Shown here: piece by piece, positions 8,372 through 17,472 of the stretch | Position numbering within the stretch: position 1 is the stretch's first letter | Layout of the letters: every line of letters starts with the position of its first letter | Assembly: GCA_038735125.1 (NCBI GenBank) | Contig: JAVYNU010000009.1 | Location: 1 to 64,000 of the forward strand | Source of the DNA: Ignisphaera sp. | GTDB taxonomy: Archaea; Thermoproteota; Thermoprotei_A; Sulfolobales; Ignisphaeraceae | Reading direction: 5' to 3' | Length of the DNA: 64,000 nt | Translations under genes and position numbers: made by a program | The notes under the pieces: model-generated | The model's database searches: none | Told to the model about the DNA's origin: nothing | What the model saw: only the letters and a program-made list of their open reading frames with translations

Positions 8372-11188
8372 TTAACTTATTTTACCTCCTCCAACGATGT
8401 CCTCCCATGATATGTTTAAAGCTGTAAATAACTGTTCTAAAGAAGTCTTCATAGTCTCAACATATTTCTGTACATCAAGTTCTGTTATCTTTGCTAATTG
8501 TATTGGTTTTACACCTTCCTTAGACTTGGTCTTAATATATGTTATAACATCACCAGGGGATATCTGCATGCCGTATCTTTGGAGCATTAAAGCTGCTTTT
8601 ACATGTTGTGGGGTGTTCTTCTTGTATTCAGAGAGTGGTTTAGATAATGTTGTTTGAAATGCTATTTCATCTAATGTGAGGAGCTTGTACTTTAGCAATA
8701 TATAGTATTTTTCAAGTTCATTTCTTATCTCATTTATTACCTTAAAGGCATCTTCAGGTTCTTCTATTGTTGATAGCTGTTTGAGAATATAGGAAAACAG
8801 CTGTTTTATGAAATCAGGGGTATTCCTCTTTTTGCCAACCATTCCTTTAACATCTATTTCGCCTGATGATAACACCCCAACGTAGTTTTTCTTCAAGGCT
8901 GGGAAAGCAACGAATTTATAGATTTTATCTGTTTCTAATTCAAGACCAAATGTTTCCTCAACCCATTTTTTAAGCTCATTTAACTTAGATTCATCAGGAT
9001 TCCATATAAATAGTGAGTCTGTATCACCATACAGAACGATAAGTCCTAGTTCCAAGGCTTTATCTTTTGTAGCCATAATAACCCTCCTTCCAGTTGCAGT
9101 TACGCTTTCTGCAACTGATGGGGCATAGAATGAGAAGTTCTCTGCTCCGAAAACACCATAAGCAGCATTGATAAATACCTTCATAGCTCTTTGTACAACA
9201 TCATACCAGCTTCTAGTGGCATCATCAAGATTTTTGTCCTTTGCCTTCTTTTTGTATATTTTAACCCTGAAATCTCGGAGCATACCAACAATCGCTGCAG
9301 TTATTCCCGGTCTATCGAGGCATACGTGGTGTATAACTTTACCATTTTCATCTATAACATTGCTTATTTTTTTACAGACATTTGTATCTGGGTCTATAGT
9401 TTCATAGCTTAGGTTCCATCTCTTCATGATTGAAGGATATAGAGAAGCAAAATCTAGTACAATAACGTTGAAGAATATTCCTTGTGGCGGCTCCATGACA
9501 ATGGCTCCAGCATATTTCTTCCCCTTAATTATTGCTTCTGTTACCTTCTTGCTTTTTAGCCTTAATATGTCATCTTTCCTTGGAATCAAATAGCCTCTTT
9601 TTCTATGCTCCCAATAAAACATATTCTTAATCCATATCGATACCGTTGAACGTGTCAAATCCTCTAATCCAAGTTTACTTATACGCATTAGTAGCAACAT
9701 GAGTTTCCATACAAGCTCATTTGAGAATGTTGTTAATTCTAACGTTATTTGGGCATCTCTGAAGTTATATCTAATCAAATCTCCAAGGCTTACTTTACTT
9801 AAGTCTTCATCTAGTTGTACCTTTCCAATGCCTAATAATGCTTGGGCTACAGCATCTAAATTGGCCTCTTTGTAGCGTGCCTCAAATGCATATGTTTGAA
9901 TAGCTTTGTTACTGAAGAATTTATATAAATCAACATGAAGTGATGTTCTGAGTTTTGCTTCAAATTCTATTTTATTTCCTTTAACAACCTTCTTTATTTC
10001 CATACCCAGCAATTCAGCATCGATATTAAGCTTAATGGCTCTAGATAGCAAGTATCTAAAGTCAAAATTGTCTCCATTAAATGTTAATATTATTGGATAA
10101 TCTTGCAATAAATTGATGAAATCTAGAATCATATTTCTCTCACTATCATATATCTCTACCTCAACATCCTTTGGCATATCTGTAATAACCTTGAGATTCT
10201 CTCTATATAGCACAAAAACTTTTTTAAGTCCATCATTTGATGCCATAGCTATGGAAATTATTGGGTATTCTGCTGTTTCAGGAGAGGGTACTCTTCCTTC
10301 GAAAGGTGTATAAACCTCTATATCGATAGCTAATCTGTTGGGCGAGAACCATTTAGCTTCAAATAGCTTGGTGAGATGTACGGCTACATCAATTAATTCT
10401 TTGTCTTCCACACCCAAGCTTTTCTTGATATTATCAACCAAGGAATTCTCATCAATATTACTAGTATCTTTGAATTCACCTACATTTACAGAATATGGAA
10501 GGCCGGGAATAAGTAGATTGTCATATATGTAGTTGATATGATATCTTATATCAGCTTCCCATGCCTTAGCAACTCTTTCTCTAAGTGTTCTTACAGCCAA
10601 GGGATCCTTTACAACAATTTTGGTTAATACCCTCTTCATGTTGTAGAGTAAATCAATTTTTTCAACAACTTCAACATGGTCAAACGATGGGTGGGAAACT
10701 ATTCTTTTAATCACAGGATCATTCCTATCATTGAACTTATCTACGCTTATGTCTGTTAGAAAATATGGTTTATGCCCTGTCTTGTCATAAAGAAACAATA
10801 GCTTATTCGATTCTGGATCGTAGAAAACTAGAACAGCTTTTTTAGCATCTCCATCGTAGTCAACTTGAAGAAGATATGCAGAGGAGATAGAGTCTACTAC
10901 TACACGCTTTTTAAAGAATGGTTTTATTATAGGCTCATTTATGTCTAAGTTTTTTTGAACCACGATGTTTATATTAGATGATTCCATGATTTTCTGATAC
11001 TCGCTGATATTATCGATACTCGTTCTGGAAAACGTATTAGCCTCGCGCATAGTTGCAGATGTAGCTACGGAAGCATTGTTAGCATGGCTACCTGTTTCAG
11101 ATGGCTGATTAGAATCTTTGTTGGTGGATGTGGATTCTGTAGGTGGTTTTCTCGACATAAATTCTAACAATGATTTGTTTTTTCCCAT
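8372..11188 (-). CDS. polB1: DNA polymerase B1 (family B replicative polymerase)
   Basis: Main replicative DNA polymerase of Crenarchaeota with 3'-5' proofreading exonuclease. Numbered from ATG 11188 (a TTG two codons earlier is less likely), the protein has 938 residues. Exonuclease motif I is AIDIEVY (D289, E291), followed by TFNGDNFDFRYL and YNFRDAQITLEL. Polymerase motif A is LDFASLYPSIM (D589), motif B lies at VFINAAYGVFGAE and motif C is LYGDTDSLF (D722, D724). The sequence follows the Sulfolobus PolB1 type closely through the core. The first 80 or so residues are Ser/Thr/Asn-rich and probably disordered, after a short SLLEFM element that may be a sliding-clamp contact. The gene is transcribed alone. 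Confidence 0.97.
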   Translation of the reverse strand: MGKNKSLLEFMSRKPPTESTSTNKDSNQPSETGSHANNASVATSATMREANTFSRTSIDNISEYQKIMESSNINIVVQKNLDINEPIIKPFFKKRVVVDSISSAYLLQVDYDGDAKKAVLVFYDPESNKLLFLYDKTGHKPYFLTDISVDKFNDRNDPVIKRIVSHPSFDHVEVVEKIDLLYNMKRVLTKIVVKDPLAVRTLRERVAKAWEADIRYHINYIYDNLLIPGLPYSVNVGEFKDTSNIDENSLVDNIKKSLGVEDKELIDVAVHLTKLFEAKWFSPNRLAIDIEVYTPFEGRVPSPETAEYPIISIAMASNDGLKKVFVLYRENLKVITDMPKDVEVEIYDSERNMILDFINLLQDYPIILTFNGDNFDFRYLLSRAIKLNIDAELLGMEIKKVVKGNKIEFEAKLRTSLHVDLYKFFSNKAIQTYAFEARYKEANLDAVAQALLGIGKVQLDEDLSKVSLGDLIRYNFRDAQITLELTTFSNELVWKLMLLLMRISKLGLEDLTRSTVSIWIKNMFYWEHRKRGYLIPRKDDILRLKSKKVTEAIIKGKKYAGAIVMEPPQGIFFNVIVLDFASLYPSIMKRWNLSYETIDPDTNVCKKISNVIDENGKVIHHVCLDRPGITAAIVGMLRDFRVKIYKKKAKDKNLDDATRSWYDVVQRAMKVFINAAYGVFGAENFSFYAPSVAESVTATGRRVIMATKDKALELGLIVLYGDTDSLFIWNPDESKLNELKKWVEETFGLELETDKIYKFVAFPALKKNYVGVLSSGEIDVKGMVGKKRNTPDFIKQLFSYILKQLSTIEEPEDAFKVINEIRNELEKYYILLKYKLLTLDEIAFQTTLSKPLSEYKKNTPQHVKAALMLQRYGMQISPGDVITYIKTKSKEGVKPIQLAKITELDVQKYVETMKTSLEQLFTALNISWEDIVGGGKIS

Positions 11189-11294
11189 ATTCAAACCCGA
11201 TACAATTAAACATAGTAAGTTAACTATTCAGCACTACTAGGATAGATACAGTATTAACTTGGGTTATAAAGGTGTGTAGTATTAAATGAATTGA

Positions 11295-12059
11295 TTATCT
11301 CCAAGGAAATTTATTTAGAGCACCCTCATAATCTTTTTTCTTTGCCTCATATTCATCTCTTCTCATTATAGTTTTTGCAGGAACGCCAGCGACAACAGTA
11401 TAAGGCTCAATGCTTTTAGTAACTATTGAGCCTGCTGCTATTACAGCCCCTTTCCCGATTCTAATACCTGCAACTATAGTGCTATTAGCTCCTATGATAA
11501 CATCGTCCTCTACAATAGTTTCTATCAGTCTGTTGCTTGGCGGGTATCTATCATTTGTGAACACAACTCTAGGTGCTATGAAAACACGAGATCCTATAGT
11601 TACCCATGGCGGTATGTACACATTTGACTGTATGATTGTGTCATCTCCTATAGTGACGAAACCATCTATTATTGTATACGAGCCTATTTTACATCTTTTA
11701 CCTATTCTTGTATCCTCTCTCAAGAGGACATAGTGCCCAGTTTCACAGTTATCATCAATCAGAACCCTCTCATATATTATAGTACCACGCCTAATAATAC
11801 ACTGATTTCCAATTATACTACCTTCGCTCAGCTCATCAAATATGTGATCAATCTTGCTATCTACATGCTTCTCCATCATCTCAACAATCTTTCTTCTCGA
11901 AGGATAACCAACAGTAACTTCATCGTCAATAAATGAGTTTGCGCCTATTCTTGTAGGGCCATATATTGTTGCCTCATAGCCTATTTTTGATGTTCTATCT
12001 ATAGATGTCTTTTTTCCAATGAAGCCACTCAAATTTATACACCTATGTCCGAACCACAC
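11295..12059 (-). CDS. Left-handed beta-helix (hexapeptide repeat) acyltransferase
   Basis: Protein of 254 residues made largely of hexapeptide repeats, for example SKIGYEATIYGPTRIG near the start and VTIGSRVFIAPRVVF later. A long stretch around IVEDDVIIGANSTIVAG and KGAVIAAGSIV is followed by VAGVPAKTIM. The last motif is the usual end of the LbH domain in sugar N- or O-acetyltransferases (maltose, serine and UDP-sugar acetyltransferase relatives). It is expected to act as a trimer on an acyl-CoA and a sugar-nucleotide or small acceptor; the substrate cannot be read from the sequence. An inserted loop near residues 50-75 (RRKIVEMMEKHVDSKIDHIF) interrupts the repeats. It diverges from ppdK. 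Confidence 0.85.
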   Translation of the reverse strand: MWFGHRCINLSGFIGKKTSIDRTSKIGYEATIYGPTRIGANSFIDDEVTVGYPSRRKIVEMMEKHVDSKIDHIFDELSEGSIIGNQCIIRRGTIIYERVLIDDNCETGHYVLLREDTRIGKRCKIGSYTIIDGFVTIGDDTIIQSNVYIPPWVTIGSRVFIAPRVVFTNDRYPPSNRLIETIVEDDVIIGANSTIVAGIRIGKGAVIAAGSIVTKSIEPYTVVAGVPAKTIMRRDEYEAKKKDYEGALNKFPWR

Positions 12060-12121
12060 CTTCTTTTCACAATATATTTTAGCTTGTCTAATTATTCTTT
12101 ACACAGTTATAGTGAGTAGCA

Positions 12122-12129
12122 TTTATAAA
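12122..12129 (+). promoter_or_regulatory. Probable TATA box of ppdK
   Basis: TTTATAAA lies 55-62 bases before ATG 12184. The mRNA would start near 12152 and carry the ribosome binding site AGGTG at 12171-12175, eight bases from the start codon. Confidence 0.55.
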
Positions 12130-12183
12130 CTAATTCATGTAATCTTAGTCTGGTCATGAAAGCGCATTAAAGGTGTTTTTAGC

Positions 12184-15039
12184 ATGTCTGCAAGCATAAA
12201 GAAGTATGTATATCAATTTGAGGAGGCAGACGAGAAGAATAAGAAGCTATTTGGTGGTAAAGGAGTAAGCTTAATACAAATGTCAAAACTTGGCCTTCCA
12301 GTACCACCAGGATTCATAATAACCACCGATACATGTGTAGATTTCTATGCACCTAGAAAAGCTGAAATAGATGCAATAGAGGCTGAGCTTTCAAAGAACC
12401 CCCCACCAGAAGTTAGAGATAAGCTAATAGAAAAGGTTTGGGGTATTATAGATTCTTTACAGCTACCACCAGGACTATGGGATCAGGTTGTAGAACATGT
12501 AAAAATCCTCGAGAAGAAAACAGGTAAGAGGTTTGGAGACCCCAACAATCCACTACTTGTATCAGTGAGAAGTGGCGCACCAATTTCGATGCCTGGAATG
12601 ATGGACACCGTTCTCAATCTAGGTCTAAACGATCAAGTGGTTGTGGGGCTAGCGAAACTTGCTGATAATGAGTGGTTTGCATATGATGCTTATAGAAGAT
12701 TCATTAACATGTTTGGAAAGATAGTACTTGGAATTGATGAAAAATTATTTAATGCTGTATTTGATGAGCTTAATGAAAAGTTTAAGAAGGAGGTAGAAGA
12801 GAAGTTCAGCGACGAGCTTCAGAAGATTAGAGAGAGAATACCTGTTTACACACCTAGACTAGATGCACAGCCACCAAGAGATATAGCGCCGAGGCTATGG
12901 CAAAGATCTGTTGAATACATGAAGGAGCTTGTTGAAAAATACAAAGAAGTTGTCAAGAAGAACTGGGGTGAGTTTCCACAAGACCCATGGAAGCAACTGG
13001 AACTAGCTATAAAAGCAGTGTTCAGATCTTGGATGAATCCAAGAGCCATATTCTATAGAATAATGAACAAAATAACACCAGAAATAGCGCATTGCACGGC
13101 TGTTAATGTTGTCACCATGGTATTTGGCAACATGGGCTGGGATAGTGGAACTGGTGTTGTATTCAGCAGGGATGTTGCTACGGGAGAAAATGTCTTATAT
13201 GGCGAATTCTTGCCAAATGCGCAAGGAGAAGATGTTGTAGCAGGTATACGAACACCATATCCCGTATCAGAGTTAAAGAGAATTAATCCAAAGCTATATG
13301 AGGATCTCTATAATGCTGCCAAGCTATTAGAGAAAGTGAACAAGGATGTACAAGACATAGAATTTACAGTTGAAAGAGGCAAGCTATACTTCTTACAATG
13401 CAGAGATGCAAAGATGACTCCACTAGCAAGAGTTAAAACAGTTGTTGACATGGTCAAAGAGGGTATATTAACAAAAGAAGAGGCAATACTTAAGGTAAGC
13501 CCAGAGCACGTCATTCAATTGCTCTATCCAAGAATAGATCCCAAAGCGAAGGCAACCCCAATAGCAAAGGGACTTCCAGCATCCCCAGGTGCTGTGAGCG
13601 GACAGGCAGTTTTCCACCCTGATGATGCAGTTAGATGGGCTAAGGAGGGTAAGAAGGTTATACTTGTAAGAACAGAGACAAAGCCTGACGACGTTCACGG
13701 ATTCTATGCAGCAGTTGGAATATTAACAAGCAGAGGTGGTATGACAAGCCATGCAGCAGTTGTAGCAAGAGCAATAGGCAAAACAGCTGTTGTTGGAGCA
13801 GAGGCTCTGGAGGTCCATGAGGAAGAGAAGTACTTTAGAGTTGGCAACATTGTTGTAAGAGAAGGCGACTGGATTACAATTGATGGTAATTCAGGCAATG
13901 TGTATTTAGGTGTTGTTCCAACAGTTGAGGCAGGGCTTATACCAGAGCTTGCTGAATTGCTTGAATGGGCTGATAAAATCAGGAAGCTTGGTGTAAGAGC
14001 AAATGCTGATGTTCCAACAGATGCAGAAATAGCTTTGAAGTTCGGCGCTGGAGGTATTGGTCTGCTACGAATAGAGAGAATGTTTAGAAAGCCAGAGAGG
14101 TTAGAGTTACTAAGGAAGGTTATATTAGCTGAGAACACAGAAGAGAGGATCAAGCATCTAAAGCCTTTAGCTGAGATGATCAAGCAGGACTTCAAAGAGA
14201 TCTTCAAAATAATGAATGAAAAGCCTGTAATTGTTAGACTAATTGATCCACCACTTCACGAGTTCTTGCCAAAGCCTGAAGAGGTTCTAAGAGAAATCTA
14301 CGAACTTAGAATGAAGAACGCATCGGAAGAGATTATCAAGGAGAAGGAGTGGTTGTACAAGAGAGTCTCGCTCTTGCAGGAAGCAAACCCAATGCTTGGT
14401 CACAGAGGTGTTAGAGTGGGTGTATCATATCCAGAATTCTACTACTATCTCGCCACAGCCATACTAGAGGCAGCAGCAGAGCTTAAGAAGGAAGGTTACA
14501 AACCGATAGTGGAGATAATGATACCTCAGGTAGCAGAGGTAAATGAAATTAGATATGTTAAGCAAAAGGCTATACTACCTGCACTAGAAGATGTTAAGAA
14601 GAGGTATGGTATTGAGCTAGATGTTAAAATAGGCACCATGGTTGAGACGGTTAGAGCATGTCTAGTAATGGATGAGATAGCAAAAGAGGTAGATTTCATA
14701 AGCTTTGGTACAAATGATCTTACCCAAGCAACATTTAGCTTCAGCAGAGATGATGCAGAGAACAAGTTCCTACCTCTATATCTACAAGAAAAGATATTGC
14801 CAGCCAATCCATTTGAGACCTTGGATGTAAAAGGTGTTGGTAAGCTAATTGAAATGGCTGTCAAAATGGCGAGGGCAAGCAATCCCAAAATAGAGATTGG
14901 AATTTGTGGAGAGCATGGAGGCGATCCAGCTTCGATAATGTTCCTACACAAAGTGGGCTTAGACTATGTCAGTGCATCTCCATTCAGAGTGCCTGTAGCT
15001 AGGTTAGCGGCTGCTCAAGCAGCTCTGAAACACAAGTGA
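12184..15039 (+). CDS. ppdK: Pyruvate, phosphate dikinase
   Basis: Interconverts pyruvate + ATP + Pi and phosphoenolpyruvate + AMP + PPi, linking pyruvate to the enolase step. The N-terminal nucleotide-binding domain shows FGGKGVSLIQMSKLGLPVPP and SVRSGAPISMPGMMDTVLN. The swivelling domain has the phosphohistidine in GGMTSHAAVVAR (H523). The C-terminal PEP/pyruvate barrel has LLRIERMF, GTMVETVRAC, FGTNDLTQ and the catalytic Cys in GICGEHGGDP. At 951 residues it is longer than the usual 870-900. The excess sits near residues 200-250 (EKFSDELQKIRERIPVYTPR region), inside the ATP-grasp domain. A single-gene unit with a clear SD. Confidence 0.96.
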   Translation: MSASIKKYVYQFEEADEKNKKLFGGKGVSLIQMSKLGLPVPPGFIITTDTCVDFYAPRKAEIDAIEAELSKNPPPEVRDKLIEKVWGIIDSLQLPPGLWDQVVEHVKILEKKTGKRFGDPNNPLLVSVRSGAPISMPGMMDTVLNLGLNDQVVVGLAKLADNEWFAYDAYRRFINMFGKIVLGIDEKLFNAVFDELNEKFKKEVEEKFSDELQKIRERIPVYTPRLDAQPPRDIAPRLWQRSVEYMKELVEKYKEVVKKNWGEFPQDPWKQLELAIKAVFRSWMNPRAIFYRIMNKITPEIAHCTAVNVVTMVFGNMGWDSGTGVVFSRDVATGENVLYGEFLPNAQGEDVVAGIRTPYPVSELKRINPKLYEDLYNAAKLLEKVNKDVQDIEFTVERGKLYFLQCRDAKMTPLARVKTVVDMVKEGILTKEEAILKVSPEHVIQLLYPRIDPKAKATPIAKGLPASPGAVSGQAVFHPDDAVRWAKEGKKVILVRTETKPDDVHGFYAAVGILTSRGGMTSHAAVVARAIGKTAVVGAEALEVHEEEKYFRVGNIVVREGDWITIDGNSGNVYLGVVPTVEAGLIPELAELLEWADKIRKLGVRANADVPTDAEIALKFGAGGIGLLRIERMFRKPERLELLRKVILAENTEERIKHLKPLAEMIKQDFKEIFKIMNEKPVIVRLIDPPLHEFLPKPEEVLREIYELRMKNASEEIIKEKEWLYKRVSLLQEANPMLGHRGVRVGVSYPEFYYYLATAILEAAAELKKEGYKPIVEIMIPQVAEVNEIRYVKQKAILPALEDVKKRYGIELDVKIGTMVETVRACLVMDEIAKEVDFISFGTNDLTQATFSFSRDDAENKFLPLYLQEKILPANPFETLDVKGVGKLIEMAVKMARASNPKIEIGICGEHGGDPASIMFLHKVGLDYVSASPFRVPVARLAAAQAALKHK

Positions 15040-15108
15040 TTTTGAGGATAAAGTCGAATCATTTTCTACAATAATTTTTGTTCCATTCTAAAGTTTTTTA
15101 TCAAAAAC

Positions 15109-15116
15109 CTTTTATG
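15109..15116 (+). promoter_or_regulatory. Probable TATA box of the cdc48 gene
   Basis: CTTTTATG lies about 45-52 bases before ATG 15161. The leader holds GAGGGTG at 15146-15152, a good match to the archaeal anti-SD complement, followed by a leader end almost the same as that of ppdK. Confidence 0.4.
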
Positions 15117-15160
15117 CTTGTTAGAGACTTTTAATAAATGCACTTGAGGGTGTTTTTGCC

Positions 15161-17374
15161 ATGTCAGGCGATAAAGAGGTTACACTAAGAGTTGAATCTG
15201 CTAAACAACGAGATGTTGGAAAAAAGATTGCTAGGGTGCCAAGAAAAGTTTTTAAGGAGCTTGGCCTTGAGGTCGGCGACTATATTGAGATTAGAAGTAA
15301 TAAGGGAGTTACTGTAGCCCAAGCATGGCCTGCATATCCTGAGGATGAGGGTTACGAAATAATAAGAATAGATGGGTTTATGAGAGAAGCACTTAATGTG
15401 AGCGTAGGTGATGTGGTATCTGTGAGAAAAGCTAATGCTGTGCCTGCACAAAGAGTTGTCTTAGCTTTTGACGAATCTGATTTTCTTGGTGCTGATTATG
15501 ATCCTAGGTATAGGGAATATTATGCAAGGAATCTGGCACAGTATCTAAAGAGGGAGTTGCTTCAAAAGCCATTGATTAGGGGAGATATAGTTGTTCTATC
15601 ATATTTCGGTTACTTTGGAAACCCAATTAGACTTAGGGTAATATCAACAATACCTTCTCAAATAGTCTATGTTACAGAGTCTACAGATATTGTTATAAGA
15701 CCAGAACCTGTTAGAGGAGCACCTGCAGGAGTGCCAAGGGTTACATGGGAGGATATTGGTGATTTAGAAGAGGTAAAGGAAAAGATAAGAGAGATTGTTG
15801 AGCTTCCTCTAAAGCATCCAGAGCTTTTTGAGAGGCTTGGTATAGAGCCTCCCAAGGGCATTCTTCTCTACGGCCCACCAGGTGTTGGAAAAACTCTGCT
15901 AGCAAAAGCTTTGGCAAATGAGACAGGCGCTTACTTTTTGGCGATTAACGGGCCAGAGATAATGTCTAAATACTATGGAGAATCTGAGCAAAGGCTTAGG
16001 CAGATTTTTGAGGAGGCTAAAAAGAATGCTCCTGCAATAATATTTATTGATGAGATTGATGCAATAGCTCCTAAGAGAGAGGAGGTAGTGGGCGAAGTAG
16101 AGAAAAGAGTTGTTGCCCAGCTTTTAGCACTGATGGATGGTTTGGAGGAGAGAGGAAAGGTTATAGTCATAGGCGCTACCAATAGACCAGATGCTGTTGA
16201 CCCTGCACTAAGAAGACCTGGGAGATTTGACAGAGAGATTGAGGTGCCACCACCAGACAAGAGAGCGAGGAGAGAGATACTCGCAGTGCATACACGGAAC
16301 GTTCCTCTTGCAGAAGATGTTGATCTAGATAAACTTGCTGAGATGACCTATGGTTATACGGGAGCAGATCTTGCTGCACTTGTTAAGGAAGCTGCTATGA
16401 ACGCGCTCAGACGCTTCTTGAAAGAACATGCAATAGATCTTGATAAACCAATTCCTTCAGAATTGCTTCAAAAACTAAAGGTTACCATGGCAGACTTTTA
16501 CAAGGCTATGAAGAATATAGCCCCATCACTTATGAGAGAAGTGCTTATTGAGGTTCCTGAGGTTCATTGGGACGATATAGGAGGTTTAGATCTTGTTAAG
16601 CAACAACTCAGAGAGGCAGTTGAATGGCCAATAAGATATCCTCACATATTTGAACAAATGGGTATAAGACCTCCCAAGGGCATTCTTCTCTACGGCCCAC
16701 CAGGTTGCGGGAAAACCTTGTTAGCAAAGGCAGCTGCAACAGAAAGTGGTGCCAACTTTATAGCGGTGAAAGGACCTGAGGTACTAAGCAAATGGGTTGG
16801 AGAATCAGAGAAAGCAATAAGAGAGATTTTCAAAAGAGCTAGAAAAGCTGCTCCAACTATAATATTCTTTGATGAGATAGATGCCATAGCACCAATAAGA
16901 GGACATGACATATCTGGTGTTACAGATAGGATAGTTAATCAATTGCTTACTGAAATGGATGGTATTGAAGCATTAAGAGGAGTGGTTGTTATAGGCGCTA
17001 CCAACAGACCAGATCTCTTAGACCCTGCACTACTGAGACCAGGAAGATTCGACAGAATAATATTTGTTCCTCCGCCAGATCTCAAAGCGAGGTACGAAAT
17101 ATTAAAGATACATACGAGGAAGATTCCGCTGGCTGAGGATGTCGATCTAATTGAACTTGCAAAAAAGACTGAGGGTTATAGTGGAGCAGATTTAGAAGCT
17201 CTGGTGAGAGAGGCTGTGATGCTTGCGCTAAGAGAGGATCTGACTCCAAGACCAATATCATTTAAATACTTTATAAAAGCAATGGAATATGTAAAACCCA
17301 GTCTTACAAAAGATAGACTTGAGGCATACGAAAAGATTCAAGAGGAGTTGTCAAGAAGAATTATGTACATGTGA
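15161..17374 (+). CDS. Cdc48/VAT family AAA ATPase (two AAA domains)
   Basis: Hexameric unfoldase that extracts and unfolds proteins, in Archaea believed to feed the proteasome. The N domain (about residues 1-180) shows the double-psi barrel ([19 protein letters not shown]) and a second substrate-binding half. Domain D1 has Walker A GPPGVGKT near residue 240, Walker [11 protein letters not shown] and arginine fingers in [12 protein letters not shown]2 has Walker A GPPGCGKT near residue 514, Walker [11 protein letters not shown] and [11 protein letters not shown]. The length of 737 is normal. The coding DNA of the two Walker A regions is identical over 36 bases (15848-15883 and 16670-16705). 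Confidence 0.97.
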   Translation: MSGDKEVTLRVESAKQRDVGKKIARVPRKVFKELGLEVGDYIEIRSNKGVTVAQAWPAYPEDEGYEIIRIDGFMREALNVSVGDVVSVRKANAVPAQRVVLAFDESDFLGADYDPRYREYYARNLAQYLKRELLQKPLIRGDIVVLSYFGYFGNPIRLRVISTIPSQIVYVTESTDIVIRPEPVRGAPAGVPRVTWEDIGDLEEVKEKIREIVELPLKHPELFERLGIEPPKGILLYGPPGVGKTLLAKALANETGAYFLAINGPEIMSKYYGESEQRLRQIFEEAKKNAPAIIFIDEIDAIAPKREEVVGEVEKRVVAQLLALMDGLEERGKVIVIGATNRPDAVDPALRRPGRFDREIEVPPPDKRARREILAVHTRNVPLAEDVDLDKLAEMTYGYTGADLAALVKEAAMNALRRFLKEHAIDLDKPIPSELLQKLKVTMADFYKAMKNIAPSLMREVLIEVPEVHWDDIGGLDLVKQQLREAVEWPIRYPHIFEQMGIRPPKGILLYGPPGCGKTLLAKAAATESGANFIAVKGPEVLSKWVGESEKAIREIFKRARKAAPTIIFFDEIDAIAPIRGHDISGVTDRIVNQLLTEMDGIEALRGVVVIGATNRPDLLDPALLRPGRFDRIIFVPPPDLKARYEILKIHTRKIPLAEDVDLIELAKKTEGYSGADLEALVREAVMLALREDLTPRPISFKYFIKAMEYVKPSLTKDRLEAYEKIQEELSRRIMYM
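15848..16705 (+). repeat. 36-bp direct repeat inside cdc48 (copies 15848-15883 and 16670-16705)
   Basis: The two copies code for [12 protein letters not shown] of D1 and D2 and agree at every base, including all third codon positions; flanking codons differ at once. Protein conservation explains the amino acids but not the identical codon choice. Confidence 0.9.
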
Positions 17375-17472
17375 AAGTATGTACTTTTTACCAAAGCTTT
17401 CATATATTTTTAAACTAGGCAAGTTTGAATTTTGAGTACGGATTCTTAAGATGTTCTCTTCAAGATTAAACA

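Noticed and set aside
13704-14207. Long open frame antisense to ppdK (167 codons)
   Set aside because: It mirrors the codon pattern of the real gene, is Ser/Pro-rich without motif and lies wholly within a confirmed enzyme gene.
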